Source of the DNA: Photobacterium sp. DA100 | Lineage (GTDB): Bacteria > Pseudomonadota > Gammaproteobacteria > Enterobacterales > Vibrionaceae | Assembly (NCBI RefSeq): GCF_029223585.1 | Contig: NZ_CP119423.1 | Span: forward strand, 3,596,001 to 3,660,000 | Reading direction: 5' to 3' | Length of the DNA stretch: 64,000 bases | Shown: positions 18,710 to 28,609 of the stretch, one piece after another | Layout of the letters: each line of letters starts with the position of its first letter | Numbering within the stretch: the first letter of the stretch is position 1 | Notes under the pieces: model-generated | What the model saw: the letters and a program-made list of their open reading frames with translations, nothing else | What the model was told of the DNA's origin: nothing | Database searches by the model: none | Program-made: the position numbers and the translations under genes

Positions 18710-19636
18710 ATGCAGCGATGCAAAAATGGTATGAAGTTAGATGACCTGCGCACCCTGATAGCGATTGCCCAACACGGAAGTTTCAGAGCAGCCGCCAGTG
18801 CATTAGATGTTCCCCCCACCACCCTGAGCCGGCGGCTCCAGCGGCTGGAAGATACCCTCGGCAGCCAACTGGTGATCCGAGACAGCCGCAATGTTTCCCT
18901 GACGCCACTCGGCAGGAGTTATTTCGAACGCTGCCACCCCCTGCTGGCGCAGCTCGAAGCGGCGACCACGGAGCTGCTCGACAGCAGCCAAAACGAACCG
19001 CAGGGCGCGTTGCGCATTTCCGCGCCGGTTGGCCTGCTCACGTACCGGCTAATGCCGCTGTTTAACCAGTTTCTGGCCCAGTACCCAGCGATCACCCTGT
19101 CGCTGACCCACCTGTCCAACCAGCACCATGACTACAGCCCCGAGCAGTACGACGTGGTCTTCCGGGTCGGCCAGCAACCGGACTCCAGTTTCGCCGCGGC
19201 CAATATTGGTGAATCCCAACGGGTTCTGGTCGCCAGCCCAGCCTACCTCGCCAGCCATGGCGCACCGGCCCATCCCGACGAGCTCAACGAGCACGCCCGC
19301 TTGGCCAGCGTGCCTGAGTTTGAGTGGGCACTAACCAACAAGCAGAACAACCAAGATACCATCTGGATAAACTCGCCGGTCAAAATGGCGATTGCGGATC
19401 TCAACAGTATCAAGCAAGCGGCTATCCAGGGACTGGGGATTGCGTGCTTACCCAACTATGTAGTGGCCGATGCCCTTGCCTCCGGACAGCTCTCGACCAT
19501 GATGGATAACTGGTACTCGCCACCGCGCCCGATATACATGCTCTACCAGCGCTTGGGCTATGTCCCTGCCCATATCCAGATCTTCACCGATTTCATGCGT
19601 GATGCACTCAACAACAGTCAGCTAGCAACCAAATGA
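18710..19636 (+). CDS. LysR family transcriptional regulator
   Basis: This is a 308-residue DNA-binding regulator. The winged helix-turn-helix is at about residues 8-67 (LDDLRTLIAIAQHGSFRAAASAL, then TTLSRRLQRLE) and the substrate-binding domain at about 95-295. I chose ATG 18710 because AGAGGT lies 10 bases upstream; ATG 18731 is an alternative, and a TTG frame from 18677 is less likely. The sequence fits the large group of LysR proteins related to DsdC/AaeR-like regulators, but no effector or target can be named. It lies between dcuA and dsbD on the same strand, a place where E. coli has cutA. Confidence 0.88.
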   Translation: MQRCKNGMKLDDLRTLIAIAQHGSFRAAASALDVPPTTLSRRLQRLEDTLGSQLVIRDSRNVSLTPLGRSYFERCHPLLAQLEAATTELLDSSQNEPQGALRISAPVGLLTYRLMPLFNQFLAQYPAITLSLTHLSNQHHDYSPEQYDVVFRVGQQPDSSFAAANIGESQRVLVASPAYLASHGAPAHPDELNEHARLASVPEFEWALTNKQNNQDTIWINSPVKMAIADLNSIKQAAIQGLGIACLPNYVVADALASGQLSTMMDNWYSPPRPIYMLYQRLGYVPAHIQIFTDFMRDALNNSQLATK

Positions 19637-19818
19637 AACCAAACACTGATTAACTCGGTCTGACAGAGTATAGTTAGTTCATGGCGCACGATGTTACCGG
19701 CCGAAGCCGAGGCTATTGCCTGCAACCTATCACAAGGTTACCCAACAGTGGCGCCAAACTTGCTGTTCTTTCCCGGCCAACCCGCTTGGCTGGGCAACTC
19801 ATAGACGAGCCAGAACCA

Positions 19819-21678
19819 ATGACATTATTACAACGAATCCATTGCGCGGCAGGCCGGTTAGCTTCAGCCCGGAGCCTATCTCTACTTGCCTTGCTCAGCC
19901 TGCTGGTGATAAGCCTCCCCGCCTCGGCACTGAAGCTGCCGGGCTTTGACACTACCCCCAACACCTTTGTGACCGTCGATGAAGCCTTCCGCTTCAACTT
20001 CACCCAGCAGGGCGACCGGGTCTACCTCGACTGGCAGATCAAACCCGGTTACTACCTCTACCAGCACCAGCTCTCGGTGAGCTCGGACGCGGCCACGATC
20101 GGCAGCATCGACATCCCAGCCGGCAAGCCCTACCACGATGAGTTCTTCGGTGAAGTCAACATCTACACCGAGCCGCTCACCCTGACCGTACCGATACAAC
20201 AAGCCAACAACGATGACATTCTAACCGTTCGCTATCAGGGCTGTGCCGAAGCCGGCTTCTGCTACCCGCCGGAAATCCGCCAAGTGCCGCTCAGCGCTGT
20301 CGCAACAGGCGCGAGTACCACCCGGCAGGATCCCGTGAACCCGCCGATTGCATCGGTAACGAATGAAAATAAAGTAAGTGCCTACTCCCCCCCAGCAACC
20401 AGTGCTCCAGCGTCAACGCAAGACAGGCTAGCCAGCGATCTGGCCGAGCAGTGGTGGACCCCGCTGGTGTTTCTGGCGCTGGGGATCGGCCTGGCCTTTA
20501 CCCCCTGTGTGCTGCCGATGTATCCGATCCTGAGCGGTATCGTTCTCGGTAACGGCCAGCTCAGCCACGGCCGTGCCTTCCGCCTTGCTTTTATCTACGT
20601 CCAGGGAATGGCGCTGACCTATACCCTGCTCGGGCTGGTGGTTGCCTCTGCCGGTATGCAGTTCCAGGCCGCCCTGCAGCATCCGTATATCCTAATTGGC
20701 CTTAGTGTGCTATTCGTCGCGCTGGCGATGTCGATGTTCGGCATGTATACCCTGCAATTGCCGAGCAGCGTCCAGACCTGGCTCAACGGCCTGAGCAACA
20801 AGCAGCAAGGCGGACGCAGTGGCGGGGTATTTGCCATGGGGGCGATATCCGGGTTGGTATGCTCCCCATGCACCACCGCGCCGCTTTCCGGAGCGCTGAT
20901 CTACGTCGCCCAGAGCGGCGACTTGCTAACCGGGGCCGTGGCGCTCTATGCCTTGGCAATCGGCATGGGGATCCCGCTCATTCTTGCCGCGATGTTCGGC
21001 AACAAGCTACTACCAAAAGCGGGCAACTGGATGAACCACGTTAAGGCGTTTTTCGGTTTTGTCCTGCTGGCGGTACCGCTATTCCTGCTCGAGCGCATCC
21101 TGCCGAGTTACCTGATGCCCTACCTGTGGTCGCTGCTCGGCATTGCCGCCTTTGGCTGGCTCTACCATGTCAAAAATACCCTGGCGGTATCGTGGCGCAG
21201 CAGCACCCTGGCGGTCGTGGCGATTGTCGGCTTGTTTATCTCGGTCCAGCCGCTCTACCTCATGCTAACAGGCTCCACGGCGCGCATGGCCACGGAGCAG
21301 GCCGTCAGCGTCGAATTCAAGCGCATCAGCAACATCGATGACCTGACCCTAGCCCTCGAGGAAGCCAAGGCCCAACAACGCCCGGTCATGCTGGATTTTT
21401 ACGCCGACTGGTGTGTGGCTTGCAAGGAGTTTGAGAAATACACCTTCCATGATCCGGCGGTTGCCAAACAGCTTGGTAACTTCATCCTGCTCCAGGCCGA
21501 TGTCACCCAGAGCTCTGCGGCAGATTTCGAATTGCTGCAGGCGATGGATGTGCTCGGCCTGCCAACCTTGGATTTCTGGGATAGCAATGGCAACCGGATG
21601 GAAGGCGCACGCCTGACCGGCTTTATGAAAGCCGAACCCTTCCTCGCTCATTTGGCCAGCCACCAGCTGACCCGTTAG
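19819..21678 (+). CDS. dsbD: Thiol:disulfide interchange protein DsbD
   Basis: DsbD carries electrons from cytoplasmic thioredoxin to periplasmic DsbC and related proteins. From ATG 19819 the protein is 619 residues. It has a signal peptide (about 1-38, ending PASA), the N-terminal alpha domain with C142 and C148 ([12 protein letters not shown]), eight membrane helices with C230 (TPCVLPMYP) and C348/C351 ([12 protein letters not shown]), and a C-terminal thioredoxin domain with C532-V-A-C535. All redox pairs are present. A frame extending upstream to 19681 would put 46 polar residues before the signal peptide and is unlikely. The gene lies after dcuA as in E. coli, with lysR between. Confidence 0.95.
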   Translation: MTLLQRIHCAAGRLASARSLSLLALLSLLVISLPASALKLPGFDTTPNTFVTVDEAFRFNFTQQGDRVYLDWQIKPGYYLYQHQLSVSSDAATIGSIDIPAGKPYHDEFFGEVNIYTEPLTLTVPIQQANNDDILTVRYQGCAEAGFCYPPEIRQVPLSAVATGASTTRQDPVNPPIASVTNENKVSAYSPPATSAPASTQDRLASDLAEQWWTPLVFLALGIGLAFTPCVLPMYPILSGIVLGNGQLSHGRAFRLAFIYVQGMALTYTLLGLVVASAGMQFQAALQHPYILIGLSVLFVALAMSMFGMYTLQLPSSVQTWLNGLSNKQQGGRSGGVFAMGAISGLVCSPCTTAPLSGALIYVAQSGDLLTGAVALYALAIGMGIPLILAAMFGNKLLPKAGNWMNHVKAFFGFVLLAVPLFLLERILPSYLMPYLWSLLGIAAFGWLYHVKNTLAVSWRSSTLAVVAIVGLFISVQPLYLMLTGSTARMATEQAVSVEFKRISNIDDLTLALEEAKAQQRPVMLDFYADWCVACKEFEKYTFHDPAVAKQLGNFILLQADVTQSSAADFELLQAMDVLGLPTLDFWDSNGNRMEGARLTGFMKAEPFLAHLASHQLTR

Positions 21679-21905
21679 GCATTCACCCCACGCGGCGCGG
21701 GTTTTCCTCCGATGGAACTCGCGCGCCGGTTCTCCTTGATCCCGCTTCATTAGCCGTACTTTCGCGCCCCGATCTCCCGCATTACACCGCCGAATTACAC
21801 CGCACCGACACGCAGGTCTGATCCAGTTCAGATCTTGAGTGTTAACAAATTGATCTACTCCAGAACCAGTGATAGCGTTATTAAAAACAACAAGATGTGA
21901 TTGCC

Positions 21906-22541
21906 ATGGACGCCCAGTACACAATCGTGATTGCCGATGACCACCCGCTGTTCCGTAATGCACTGTTTCAATCGGTGCATATGGCGATCAGCGGTGCCAA
22001 CCTGCTCGAAGCCGATTCACTCGACAGCCTGCTCACCCTGCTCGACAAAGAGGACGATGTCGACCTGCTCCTGCTCGATCTCAAGATGCCCGGTGCCAAC
22101 GGGATGTCAGGACTGATCCAGCTCCGCAGCCAATATCCCGATCTGCCGATTGTGGTCATTTCCGCCAGCGAAGAAGCCAGCGTGATCCGCCAGGTGCGCA
22201 GCCACGGGGCATTTGGCTTTATCCCCAAGTCCAGTGATATGCGGGCGCTGATCAGCTCGCTCAACCAAGTGCTCGATGGCGAGCCGGTATTTCCCGAAGG
22301 GCTGGGCGAAGACAACGAAGAGCTGACCGAGCTGACGGATAAAATCGCCGCCCTCACCCCACAACAATACAAGGTACTGGGGATGCTCTCCGACGGCCTG
22401 CTCAACAAGCAGATCGCCTATGAGCTCAATGTCTCAGAAGCCACGATCAAGGCCCATATGACCGCCATATTCCGCAAGCTCGGGGTAAAGAACCGTACCC
22501 AGGCGGTCATTTTGCTGCAGCAGATGGATATCAACCCATAA
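21906..22541 (+). CDS. crbR: LuxR-type response regulator, probably CrbR
   Basis: This is a two-component response regulator with an N-terminal receiver (D11 and D12 acidic pocket, phosphoacceptor D58 in LLLLDLKMPG, conserved lysine in FIPKSS) and a C-terminal LuxR/NarL helix-turn-helix (about residues 145-205, LTPQQYKVLGMLSDGLLNKQIA). The length is 211 residues from ATG 21906; a GTG three codons upstream is possible. The setting next to a transporter-kinase and acs matches the CrbS/CrbR system that activates acs in Vibrio (the acetate switch). The pairing is inferred from context and domain type. Confidence 0.78.
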   Translation: MDAQYTIVIADDHPLFRNALFQSVHMAISGANLLEADSLDSLLTLLDKEDDVDLLLLDLKMPGANGMSGLIQLRSQYPDLPIVVISASEEASVIRQVRSHGAFGFIPKSSDMRALISSLNQVLDGEPVFPEGLGEDNEELTELTDKIAALTPQQYKVLGMLSDGLLNKQIAYELNVSEATIKAHMTAIFRKLGVKNRTQAVILLQQMDINP

Positions 22542-22750
22542 TTTTTTCACTGCCCCGTTAGACTTTCGGCTAACGCAACATTTTTACAACATCCTCAATT
22601 TCCGCCTGAGTTCACAAAATCGCTGCCAAGTCAGCGATTTTGCCGTTTTTCCCTCGACTAAAGTTGCACTGTTTCCTTGACCATTCATTGCTATTGTCAA
22701 TGCGTAACATTTCATTAACGTGATTTATGACGACGTGAAAGGAGAAGGCA

Positions 22751-23017
22751 ATGGCGTTCGAATCAACAGAACATGCTCAAGCCTACTGGAAGGAAAACTT
22801 GGGAATTATGGGCACACTGCTGGCCATCTGGTTTGTGGTGTCTTATGGCGCGGGGATCTTATTTGTCGATGCCCTCAACACCATTCAACTGGGTGGTTTC
22901 AAACTTGGGTTTTGGTTTGCCCAACAAGGGTCGATATACACCTTTGTTGCCCTGATATTTGTCTACGTAGCGCGAATGAATGCGCTCGACAAGAAATACA
23001 ACGTACAGGAAGACTAG
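22751..23017 (+). CDS. DUF4212 small subunit of a sodium:solute symporter
   Basis: This 88-residue membrane protein has two hydrophobic helices (about residues 19-40 and 55-77) and the family's ending ARMNALDKKYNV. Proteins of this type are encoded just before an SSS-family permease and are thought to be its small subunit. AAGGAG lies 8 bases before the ATG, and the large subunit starts 11 bases after its stop, so the two are co-transcribed. Confidence 0.88.
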   Translation: MAFESTEHAQAYWKENLGIMGTLLAIWFVVSYGAGILFVDALNTIQLGGFKLGFWFAQQGSIYTFVALIFVYVARMNALDKKYNVQED

Positions 23018-23028
23018 GGGTTTAGAAC

Positions 23029-24732
23029 ATGGATATTCAAACTTGGACGTTTATTCTCGTCGGCATCACATTCGCTCTCTACATCGGTATCGCGGTCTGG
23101 GCCCGCGCCGGGTCAACCAGTGAGTTCTACGTCGCCGGTGGCGGTGTCCACCCAGTGGCAAACGGCATGGCCACTGCGGCTGACTGGATGTCGGCGGCCT
23201 CATTCATCTCGATGGCCGGTATTATCTCCTTTGTCGGTTACGACGGTGCGGTATACCTGATGGGCTGGACCGGGGGATACGTGCTACTGGCACTCTGCCT
23301 GGCACCTTACCTACGCAAATTTGGCCAGTTCACCGTGCCTGATTTCATCGGTGAGCGCTACTACTCCAAAACCGCGCGTATGGTGGCGGTCTTCTGTGCC
23401 ATCTTCGTTTCTTTTACCTATGTCGCAGGCCAGATGCGTGGCGTGGGCGTGGTGTTCTCCCGCTTCCTCGAGGTGGATATCAACCTGGGCATCATCATCG
23501 GTATGGGGATTGTGTTCTTCTACGCTGTACTGGGTGGCATGAAAGGCATCACTTATACGCAGGTGGCTCAATTCTGTGTGCTCATTTTCGCCTTCCTTGT
23601 CCCGGCTATCTTCACCTCGATCATGATGACCGGCAACCCGTTCCCACAGATTGGTATGGGGTCAACGATCTCGGGCACCGATGTCTATCTGTTGGATAAA
23701 CTGGACGGCTTGACCGAAGAACTCGGGTTTACCGCCTATACCGAAGGCAACAAGAGCATGGTGGATGTGTTCTTCATCTGTGCCGCCCTGATGGTCGGTA
23801 CCGCAGGCCTGCCACACGTTATCATCCGTTTCTTCACGGTACCGAAAGTCCGCGATGCGCGCATCTCGGCTGGCTGGGCATTGCTGTTCATCTCATTGCT
23901 GTACACTACCGCACCAGGTGTTGCCGCCTTTGCCCGTGTCAACATGATTGAAACCATCAACGGACCTGACATGCAGGGTGTTGCCGCCGCAGATGCACCA
24001 AGCTGGTACAAAAACTGGGAAAGCACTGGCCTGGTAAGCTGGGAAGACAAGAACGGCGACGGCAAGATGTTCTACTCGGGCGATGAGCGCAACGAAATGA
24101 CTATCAACCGAGACATCATCGTACTGGCATCTCCTGAGCTGGCGAAATTGCCAAACTGGGTAGTGGCATTACTGGCAGCGGGTGGCCTAGCAGCCGCGCT
24201 ATCAACCGCAGCCGGTCTACTGCTGGTGATCTCGACCTCGATATCCCATGACTTACTGAAGAAAGGCTTCAAGCCCAATATGACCGACAAGCAGGAGCTG
24301 CTCGCCGCACGTGTCGCAGCCATTGTCGCCATCGTGGGTGCGGGTTACCTGGGTATCAATCCGCCGGGCTTCGTGGCACAGGTTGTCGCCTTCGCCTTCG
24401 GCTTGGCCGCTGCCTCCTTCTTCCCGGCGATCATCCTTGGTATCTTCTACAAGAAGATGAACAAGGAAGGGGCCATTGCCGGTATGCTGACAGGTATCGC
24501 CTTCACAGCCAGCTACATCATCTACTTCAAGTTCATCAACCCAGCGGCAAGCACCCCGGAAAACTGGTGGTTCGGTATCAGCCCTGAGGGGATCGGTACA
24601 CTGGGTATGTGTGTGAACTTCGTGGTCTCGATTGTAGTGAACAAGTTCACGGCTGAAGTACCAAACGAAGTACAGGATATGGTGGAGTCCATCCGTTACC
24701 CGAAAGGTGCCGGTGCCGCCCACGACCACTAA
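23029..24732 (+). CDS. Sodium:solute symporter, large subunit (VC_2705-like, probable acetate or other monocarboxylate carrier)
   Basis: This is a 567-residue member of the SSS (SLC5) family with about thirteen membrane helices. Characteristic segments include GGVHPVANGMATAADWMSAASFISMAG near residues 38-65 and GLAAALSTAAGLLLVISTSISHDL near 375-400. A hydrophilic loop (about residues 300-345) with EDKNGDGKMFYSGDE is typical of the branch that pairs with DUF4212. E. coli ActP pairs instead with DUF485, so I do not use that symbol. Position in an acetate-switch cluster suggests acetate or a related acid as substrate; this is inference. Confidence 0.85.
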   Translation: MDIQTWTFILVGITFALYIGIAVWARAGSTSEFYVAGGGVHPVANGMATAADWMSAASFISMAGIISFVGYDGAVYLMGWTGGYVLLALCLAPYLRKFGQFTVPDFIGERYYSKTARMVAVFCAIFVSFTYVAGQMRGVGVVFSRFLEVDINLGIIIGMGIVFFYAVLGGMKGITYTQVAQFCVLIFAFLVPAIFTSIMMTGNPFPQIGMGSTISGTDVYLLDKLDGLTEELGFTAYTEGNKSMVDVFFICAALMVGTAGLPHVIIRFFTVPKVRDARISAGWALLFISLLYTTAPGVAAFARVNMIETINGPDMQGVAAADAPSWYKNWESTGLVSWEDKNGDGKMFYSGDERNEMTINRDIIVLASPELAKLPNWVVALLAAGGLAAALSTAAGLLLVISTSISHDLLKKGFKPNMTDKQELLAARVAAIVAIVGAGYLGINPPGFVAQVVAFAFGLAAASFFPAIILGIFYKKMNKEGAIAGMLTGIAFTASYIIYFKFINPAASTPENWWFGISPEGIGTLGMCVNFVVSIVVNKFTAEVPNEVQDMVESIRYPKGAGAAHDH

Positions 24733-24757
24733 TCAAACAGACTGAAAAATAGATGAA

Positions 24758-24786
24758 AACGGAGCCTATACGGCTCCGTTTTTTTC
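24758..24786 (+). terminator. Terminator of the symporter operon
   Basis: A 9-bp stem (AACGGAGCC / GGCTCCGTT) with a 5-base loop is followed by a run of T, 25 bases after the symporter stop. The A run on its left could also serve the convergent crbS, but crbS ends about 240 bases further on. Confidence 0.88.
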
Positions 24787-25029
24787 GAACATAAAAGGCA
24801 TGCCAAAGAGTGATAATTTCAAAAATACATAAAGACATCCCTGTCGCTCCGGCCTGGAATGCCAGCCCAGTGCCTACCTGCAGATAGGTTTTGAAATCCC
24901 CCCCTCTATGTTGTTTCTTGATTTAGAGCCACTAGATCTTCAAAACAATGCCTTGTCTATAAGCTTATAAATTCTCGCTGAACCTGCCTCTTGAAGTAGC
25001 TTGGGTATAACATGCAATTAAGACTACAT

Positions 25030-28000
25030 CTAATAAGCACGCGCTTTTTGGTGCTGGTTGAGCAGCGCCCGCAGCTTGAGCGGCTTGACCGGCTTGCTGA
25101 TGAAACTAAAGCCGTGCCCCTCAATCATCGCCTTGGTCTCCTCGGTTCGGTCCGCACTGATCACCGCGCCGCGGAAACACTTCCCGAGCTTCAGGGTGCA
25201 TTGCTGCAAGACCTGCAGGCCGGTTTCACCGCCGGTGAGATGGTAATCACTCAAGATGAAATCGGGCTGCCAGCCATCGCCAAGCTGCTGCATGGCCACG
25301 GTCACCGTTTCGGCCAAGCGGATCTCGCAGCCCCAGCGGGCCAGCAAGGTTTCCATCCCCAGCAGGATATCCGGTTCGTTATCCACGCACAGCACCTTGA
25401 GGCCGGCCAATGGTGCCTGCGGCTTGGCTGCTGCCTCTGGTTTCTCTGGTACGGAGGCCAATATCCCCCGACGCACCCCAAGTGAAAACACCGTGCCCTT
25501 GCCCGGCCATGAGCGCAGCGACAAGGAATGGTCCAGCACCCGGCTGATCCCGCGGGCAATGGCAAGGCCCAACCCCAAACCGTGATCGACACCGCTGCGC
25601 TCGATCCGGGTAAATTCATCAAAGATATGGGCCTGCTTTTCCTCGGGAATGCCAGGCCCGTTATCCCACACCTCGACTTGCAGGTGGCTACCACGGCGGC
25701 GCACCCCCAACACCACCTTGCCCTTCGGGTTATAACGAAACGCATTGGTGAGAAAGTTCTGCAACGCCCGGCGCAGCAATTTAGGGTCCGAATGGATCAC
25801 CGCATTGCAGGGAACGACTTCGAAGATGATCCCCTGCTCGCGGGCCAAAGCACCGAACTCGGCACTCAGGGTATCGAGTACCTCGCTGATCCGAAAGGCA
25901 TAGACATTGACCTGCAGTTTGCCGGACTCCAGTCGGGACACATCCAGCAAATCGCCAATCAAATCTTCCGCCGCGCCGAGAGCGCTTTCGATATGGCGGG
26001 CCAGCTTGGCTGCTTCCGACTCTTTGGCCACTTCCGCCAGCGAGGACGAGAACAGCCGGGCGGCATTGAGCGGCTGCATCAAGTCATGGCTGACCGCGGC
26101 CAGAAACCGTCCCTTGGAATGGGCCTGCAGTTCAGCTTGCTGGGTTGCACTGACCAGTTGGCGGTTGAGGCGCTCGAGCTCACTGGTTCGCTGACGGACT
26201 CGTTCTTCCAGGGTTTCATTAGCTTCCTGCAGGGCTTTCTCGGCATTCCGGAACTCGGTGATATCGGTAAAGCTCATGACAAACCCGCCGCCGGGCATCG
26301 GGTTGCCTTGCACTTCAATCACCTGACCATCAGGACGGATGCGCGACGAGGTATGTGCCGTGCCGCGCTGTAGGTGCTCGACCCGCTTGGCGACGTGGCT
26401 CTCAGGATCACCCGGACCGCATAATCCTAATTCAGCGTTGTGGCGGATCACATCGGCAATCGGCCTGCCGACCTGAATGAGGCCGGGCGGAAAAGTAAAC
26501 AATTCCAGGTAGCGCTGGTTCCATGCCACCAGCCGCAGCTGCTTGTCGACCACCGCAATTCCCTGACTGATATGCTCAATTGCCCCCTGCAGCAGGCCGC
26601 GGCTGAAATCAAACAGCTCCGATGCCTCGTCGACAATGGTTGCCACTTCCTCCAGCTGCATTTTGCGCCCTTGTAGGGCCGAAGTCAGCACCAGGCGAGC
26701 GGAAGAGGCACCGAAGACCCCTGCCAATACCCGTTCGGTATGGCGGATCAGGGTCGCAGATGCCTGCTGCTGTGGCAGCAGGGCTTCATGGCGCTGTTCG
26801 CCAAACTGGCGGAAGGCATGGCGGATACGCTTGCGGCCGACAAACCTCGCCGCCAGCATTTCCAGCTCAGCAACGGTAACCCGGGTCTGGTACAGGCTGC
26901 TGTCACCACTCTCCGGCAGCGGCGCGCCAACAAATGAGGCCGCTTGCAGTCTTTCTGTCAGGCTAGAGCGAGAAAGTAAGGACACACTAACATAAAGACC
27001 GATATTAACCAGCAGGCTCAGCAGCATGCCCCAGTCAACACTAGACAGGTCTCCGAGCAACGGCCAATCCGGTGGCGTGAGCAGCCATAGCAGGATATTG
27101 GTTTGCGCCGTACCGGCCAGCATATTGGTCTGCCCCATCATGGTCACGCCCCATACCGCAACCCCGCCCAGCAATCCGGCATAAACACCGTTGCGGTTAC
27201 CTTCCCGCCAGTAGATCCCGCCCAAGAGTGCTGGGGCGAACTGGGCAATGGCGGCAAAGGACAGCAAGCCGATCGCAGACAGCGAGGGGATCTCACCGAG
27301 CGCCTGGTAAAAACCCCAGGCGGCCAGCAGCAGCAGCAAGATCAGCCCCCGGCGAATATTGAGCAGGATCCCCGAAAAGGCATGGTAGTTACGGCCGGAG
27401 ATGCGCATACGGCGCAGCAGCAACGGCAACACCAAGTCATTAGAGACCATGATGGCCAGAGCGATAGTCGATACGATCACCATCCCGCTGGCGGCCGAGG
27501 TTCCGCCCAGAAATGCCAGCAGGGCAATACCTTCCGCACCATGCAGCAGCGGCAAATTGATCACATAAGTATCAGCGGCGATATGAGGCAGCCACACCTG
27601 GCCGGCCAGCGCCAGCGGAATGACAAAAATCCCCATCAGCAGCAGGTAGCCCGGGAACACCCAACGCGCCCGATGCAGATCCTGTGCCCTTTCGTTCTCG
27701 ACTACCGTGGTATGGAACTGGCGCGGCAAGCAGATGATCGCTGCCATAGTGAACAAGGTGTGGATCAGCAAACTGCCGACATGGGGGGTGGCAGGCTGGA
27801 GTAACTCGCGGCTGGCCGCTGGCAGATCGGGAATATCAAACAGCAAAGCCACGGCAAACACCCCGACGACCAAGAACGCCACCAGCTTGATAATGGATTC
27901 GAACGCTACTGCCATCATCATGCCGCGGTGGTGCTCGGTACTGTCGATATGGCGGGTACCAAACAGCACGGTAAAAACAGCCAAGGCCACCGTCACCACC

Positions 28001-28494
28001 CAAGCGGTATCGACCGTGCTTTTCCCCTCGGGGTGCGCCATGTCCTGGCCCAATCCCGGAGCAACCAGCTCCAGCCCCATGGTGATCCCGCGCAGCTGCA
28101 GGGCGATATACGGCAATATACCGACCACGGCAATCAGCGTGACCAGTACAGCGAGCCCCTGCGACTTCCCGTAACGGGCCGCAATAAAGTCGGCAATGGA
28201 GGTAATGTGTTCACGCTTGGCGATCAGGATCAACCTGGCGAGCACCCGCCAGAAGAAAGTGAACACCAAAATCGGCGCGATGTAGATAGGAAGGAAGGAC
28301 CAGATATTCTGGCTGGCTTGGCCAACCGTGCCGTAAAAGGTCCAGGAGGTGCAGTATACGGCAATCGACAGGCAGTAAATCCACGGCCGCCAACGTGACA
28401 TCCACTGTTTTTTTCGGTCTCCGTACCAGGCTATCCAGAACAACAGTCCCAGATAGGCCAATGTGACCGGCACGACAATCCATCCCTGTGCCAT
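25030..28494 (-). CDS. crbS: Hybrid sensor histidine kinase with SSS transporter domain, probably CrbS
   Basis: This 1,154-residue protein fuses a PutP-like sodium:solute symporter domain of about thirteen helices (about residues 1-520) to signalling modules. These are a linker, a PAS domain (about 640-755), a short coiled coil, the HisKA domain with H803 (VSHDLMQPLNAARLF), the HATPase domain (N box and GLGLGLAI near 940-950) and a C-terminal receiver with D1083 (FILSDYHL). This matches CrbS, the sensor that with CrbR controls acs in Vibrio. The gene lies on the minus strand, 115 bases downstream of an MFS gene. Whether the membrane part transports or only senses a solute is open. Confidence 0.85.
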   Translation of the reverse strand: MAQGWIVVPVTLAYLGLLFWIAWYGDRKKQWMSRWRPWIYCLSIAVYCTSWTFYGTVGQASQNIWSFLPIYIAPILVFTFFWRVLARLILIAKREHITSIADFIAARYGKSQGLAVLVTLIAVVGILPYIALQLRGITMGLELVAPGLGQDMAHPEGKSTVDTAWVVTVALAVFTVLFGTRHIDSTEHHRGMMMAVAFESIIKLVAFLVVGVFAVALLFDIPDLPAASRELLQPATPHVGSLLIHTLFTMAAIICLPRQFHTTVVENERAQDLHRARWVFPGYLLLMGIFVIPLALAGQVWLPHIAADTYVINLPLLHGAEGIALLAFLGGTSAASGMVIVSTIALAIMVSNDLVLPLLLRRMRISGRNYHAFSGILLNIRRGLILLLLLAAWGFYQALGEIPSLSAIGLLSFAAIAQFAPALLGGIYWREGNRNGVYAGLLGGVAVWGVTMMGQTNMLAGTAQTNILLWLLTPPDWPLLGDLSSVDWGMLLSLLVNIGLYVSVSLLSRSSLTERLQAASFVGAPLPESGDSSLYQTRVTVAELEMLAARFVGRKRIRHAFRQFGEQRHEALLPQQQASATLIRHTERVLAGVFGASSARLVLTSALQGRKMQLEEVATIVDEASELFDFSRGLLQGAIEHISQGIAVVDKQLRLVAWNQRYLELFTFPPGLIQVGRPIADVIRHNAELGLCGPGDPESHVAKRVEHLQRGTAHTSSRIRPDGQVIEVQGNPMPGGGFVMSFTDITEFRNAEKALQEANETLEERVRQRTSELERLNRQLVSATQQAELQAHSKGRFLAAVSHDLMQPLNAARLFSSSLAEVAKESEAAKLARHIESALGAAEDLIGDLLDVSRLESGKLQVNVYAFRISEVLDTLSAEFGALAREQGIIFEVVPCNAVIHSDPKLLRRALQNFLTNAFRYNPKGKVVLGVRRRGSHLQVEVWDNGPGIPEEKQAHIFDEFTRIERSGVDHGLGLGLAIARGISRVLDHSLSLRSWPGKGTVFSLGVRRGILASVPEKPEAAAKPQAPLAGLKVLCVDNEPDILLGMETLLARWGCEIRLAETVTVAMQQLGDGWQPDFILSDYHLTGGETGLQVLQQCTLKLGKCFRGAVISADRTEETKAMIEGHGFSFISKPVKPLKLRALLNQHQKARAY

Positions 28495-28609
28495 GTATTA
28501 TCCCCAACTAATTGAATATATTATGAGCACCAGTGTAACCAAACCACTGGCACTCACCAATCAGCAGGATCACAGTTCTTGGCTGCAGCGTGCTACAACC
28601 AAGACTGAA

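Noticed and set aside
27103..27804. Open frame of 233 codons opposite crbS
   Set aside because: It is a Gln/His/Arg-rich shadow of the transporter domain, without hydrophobic core or motifs.
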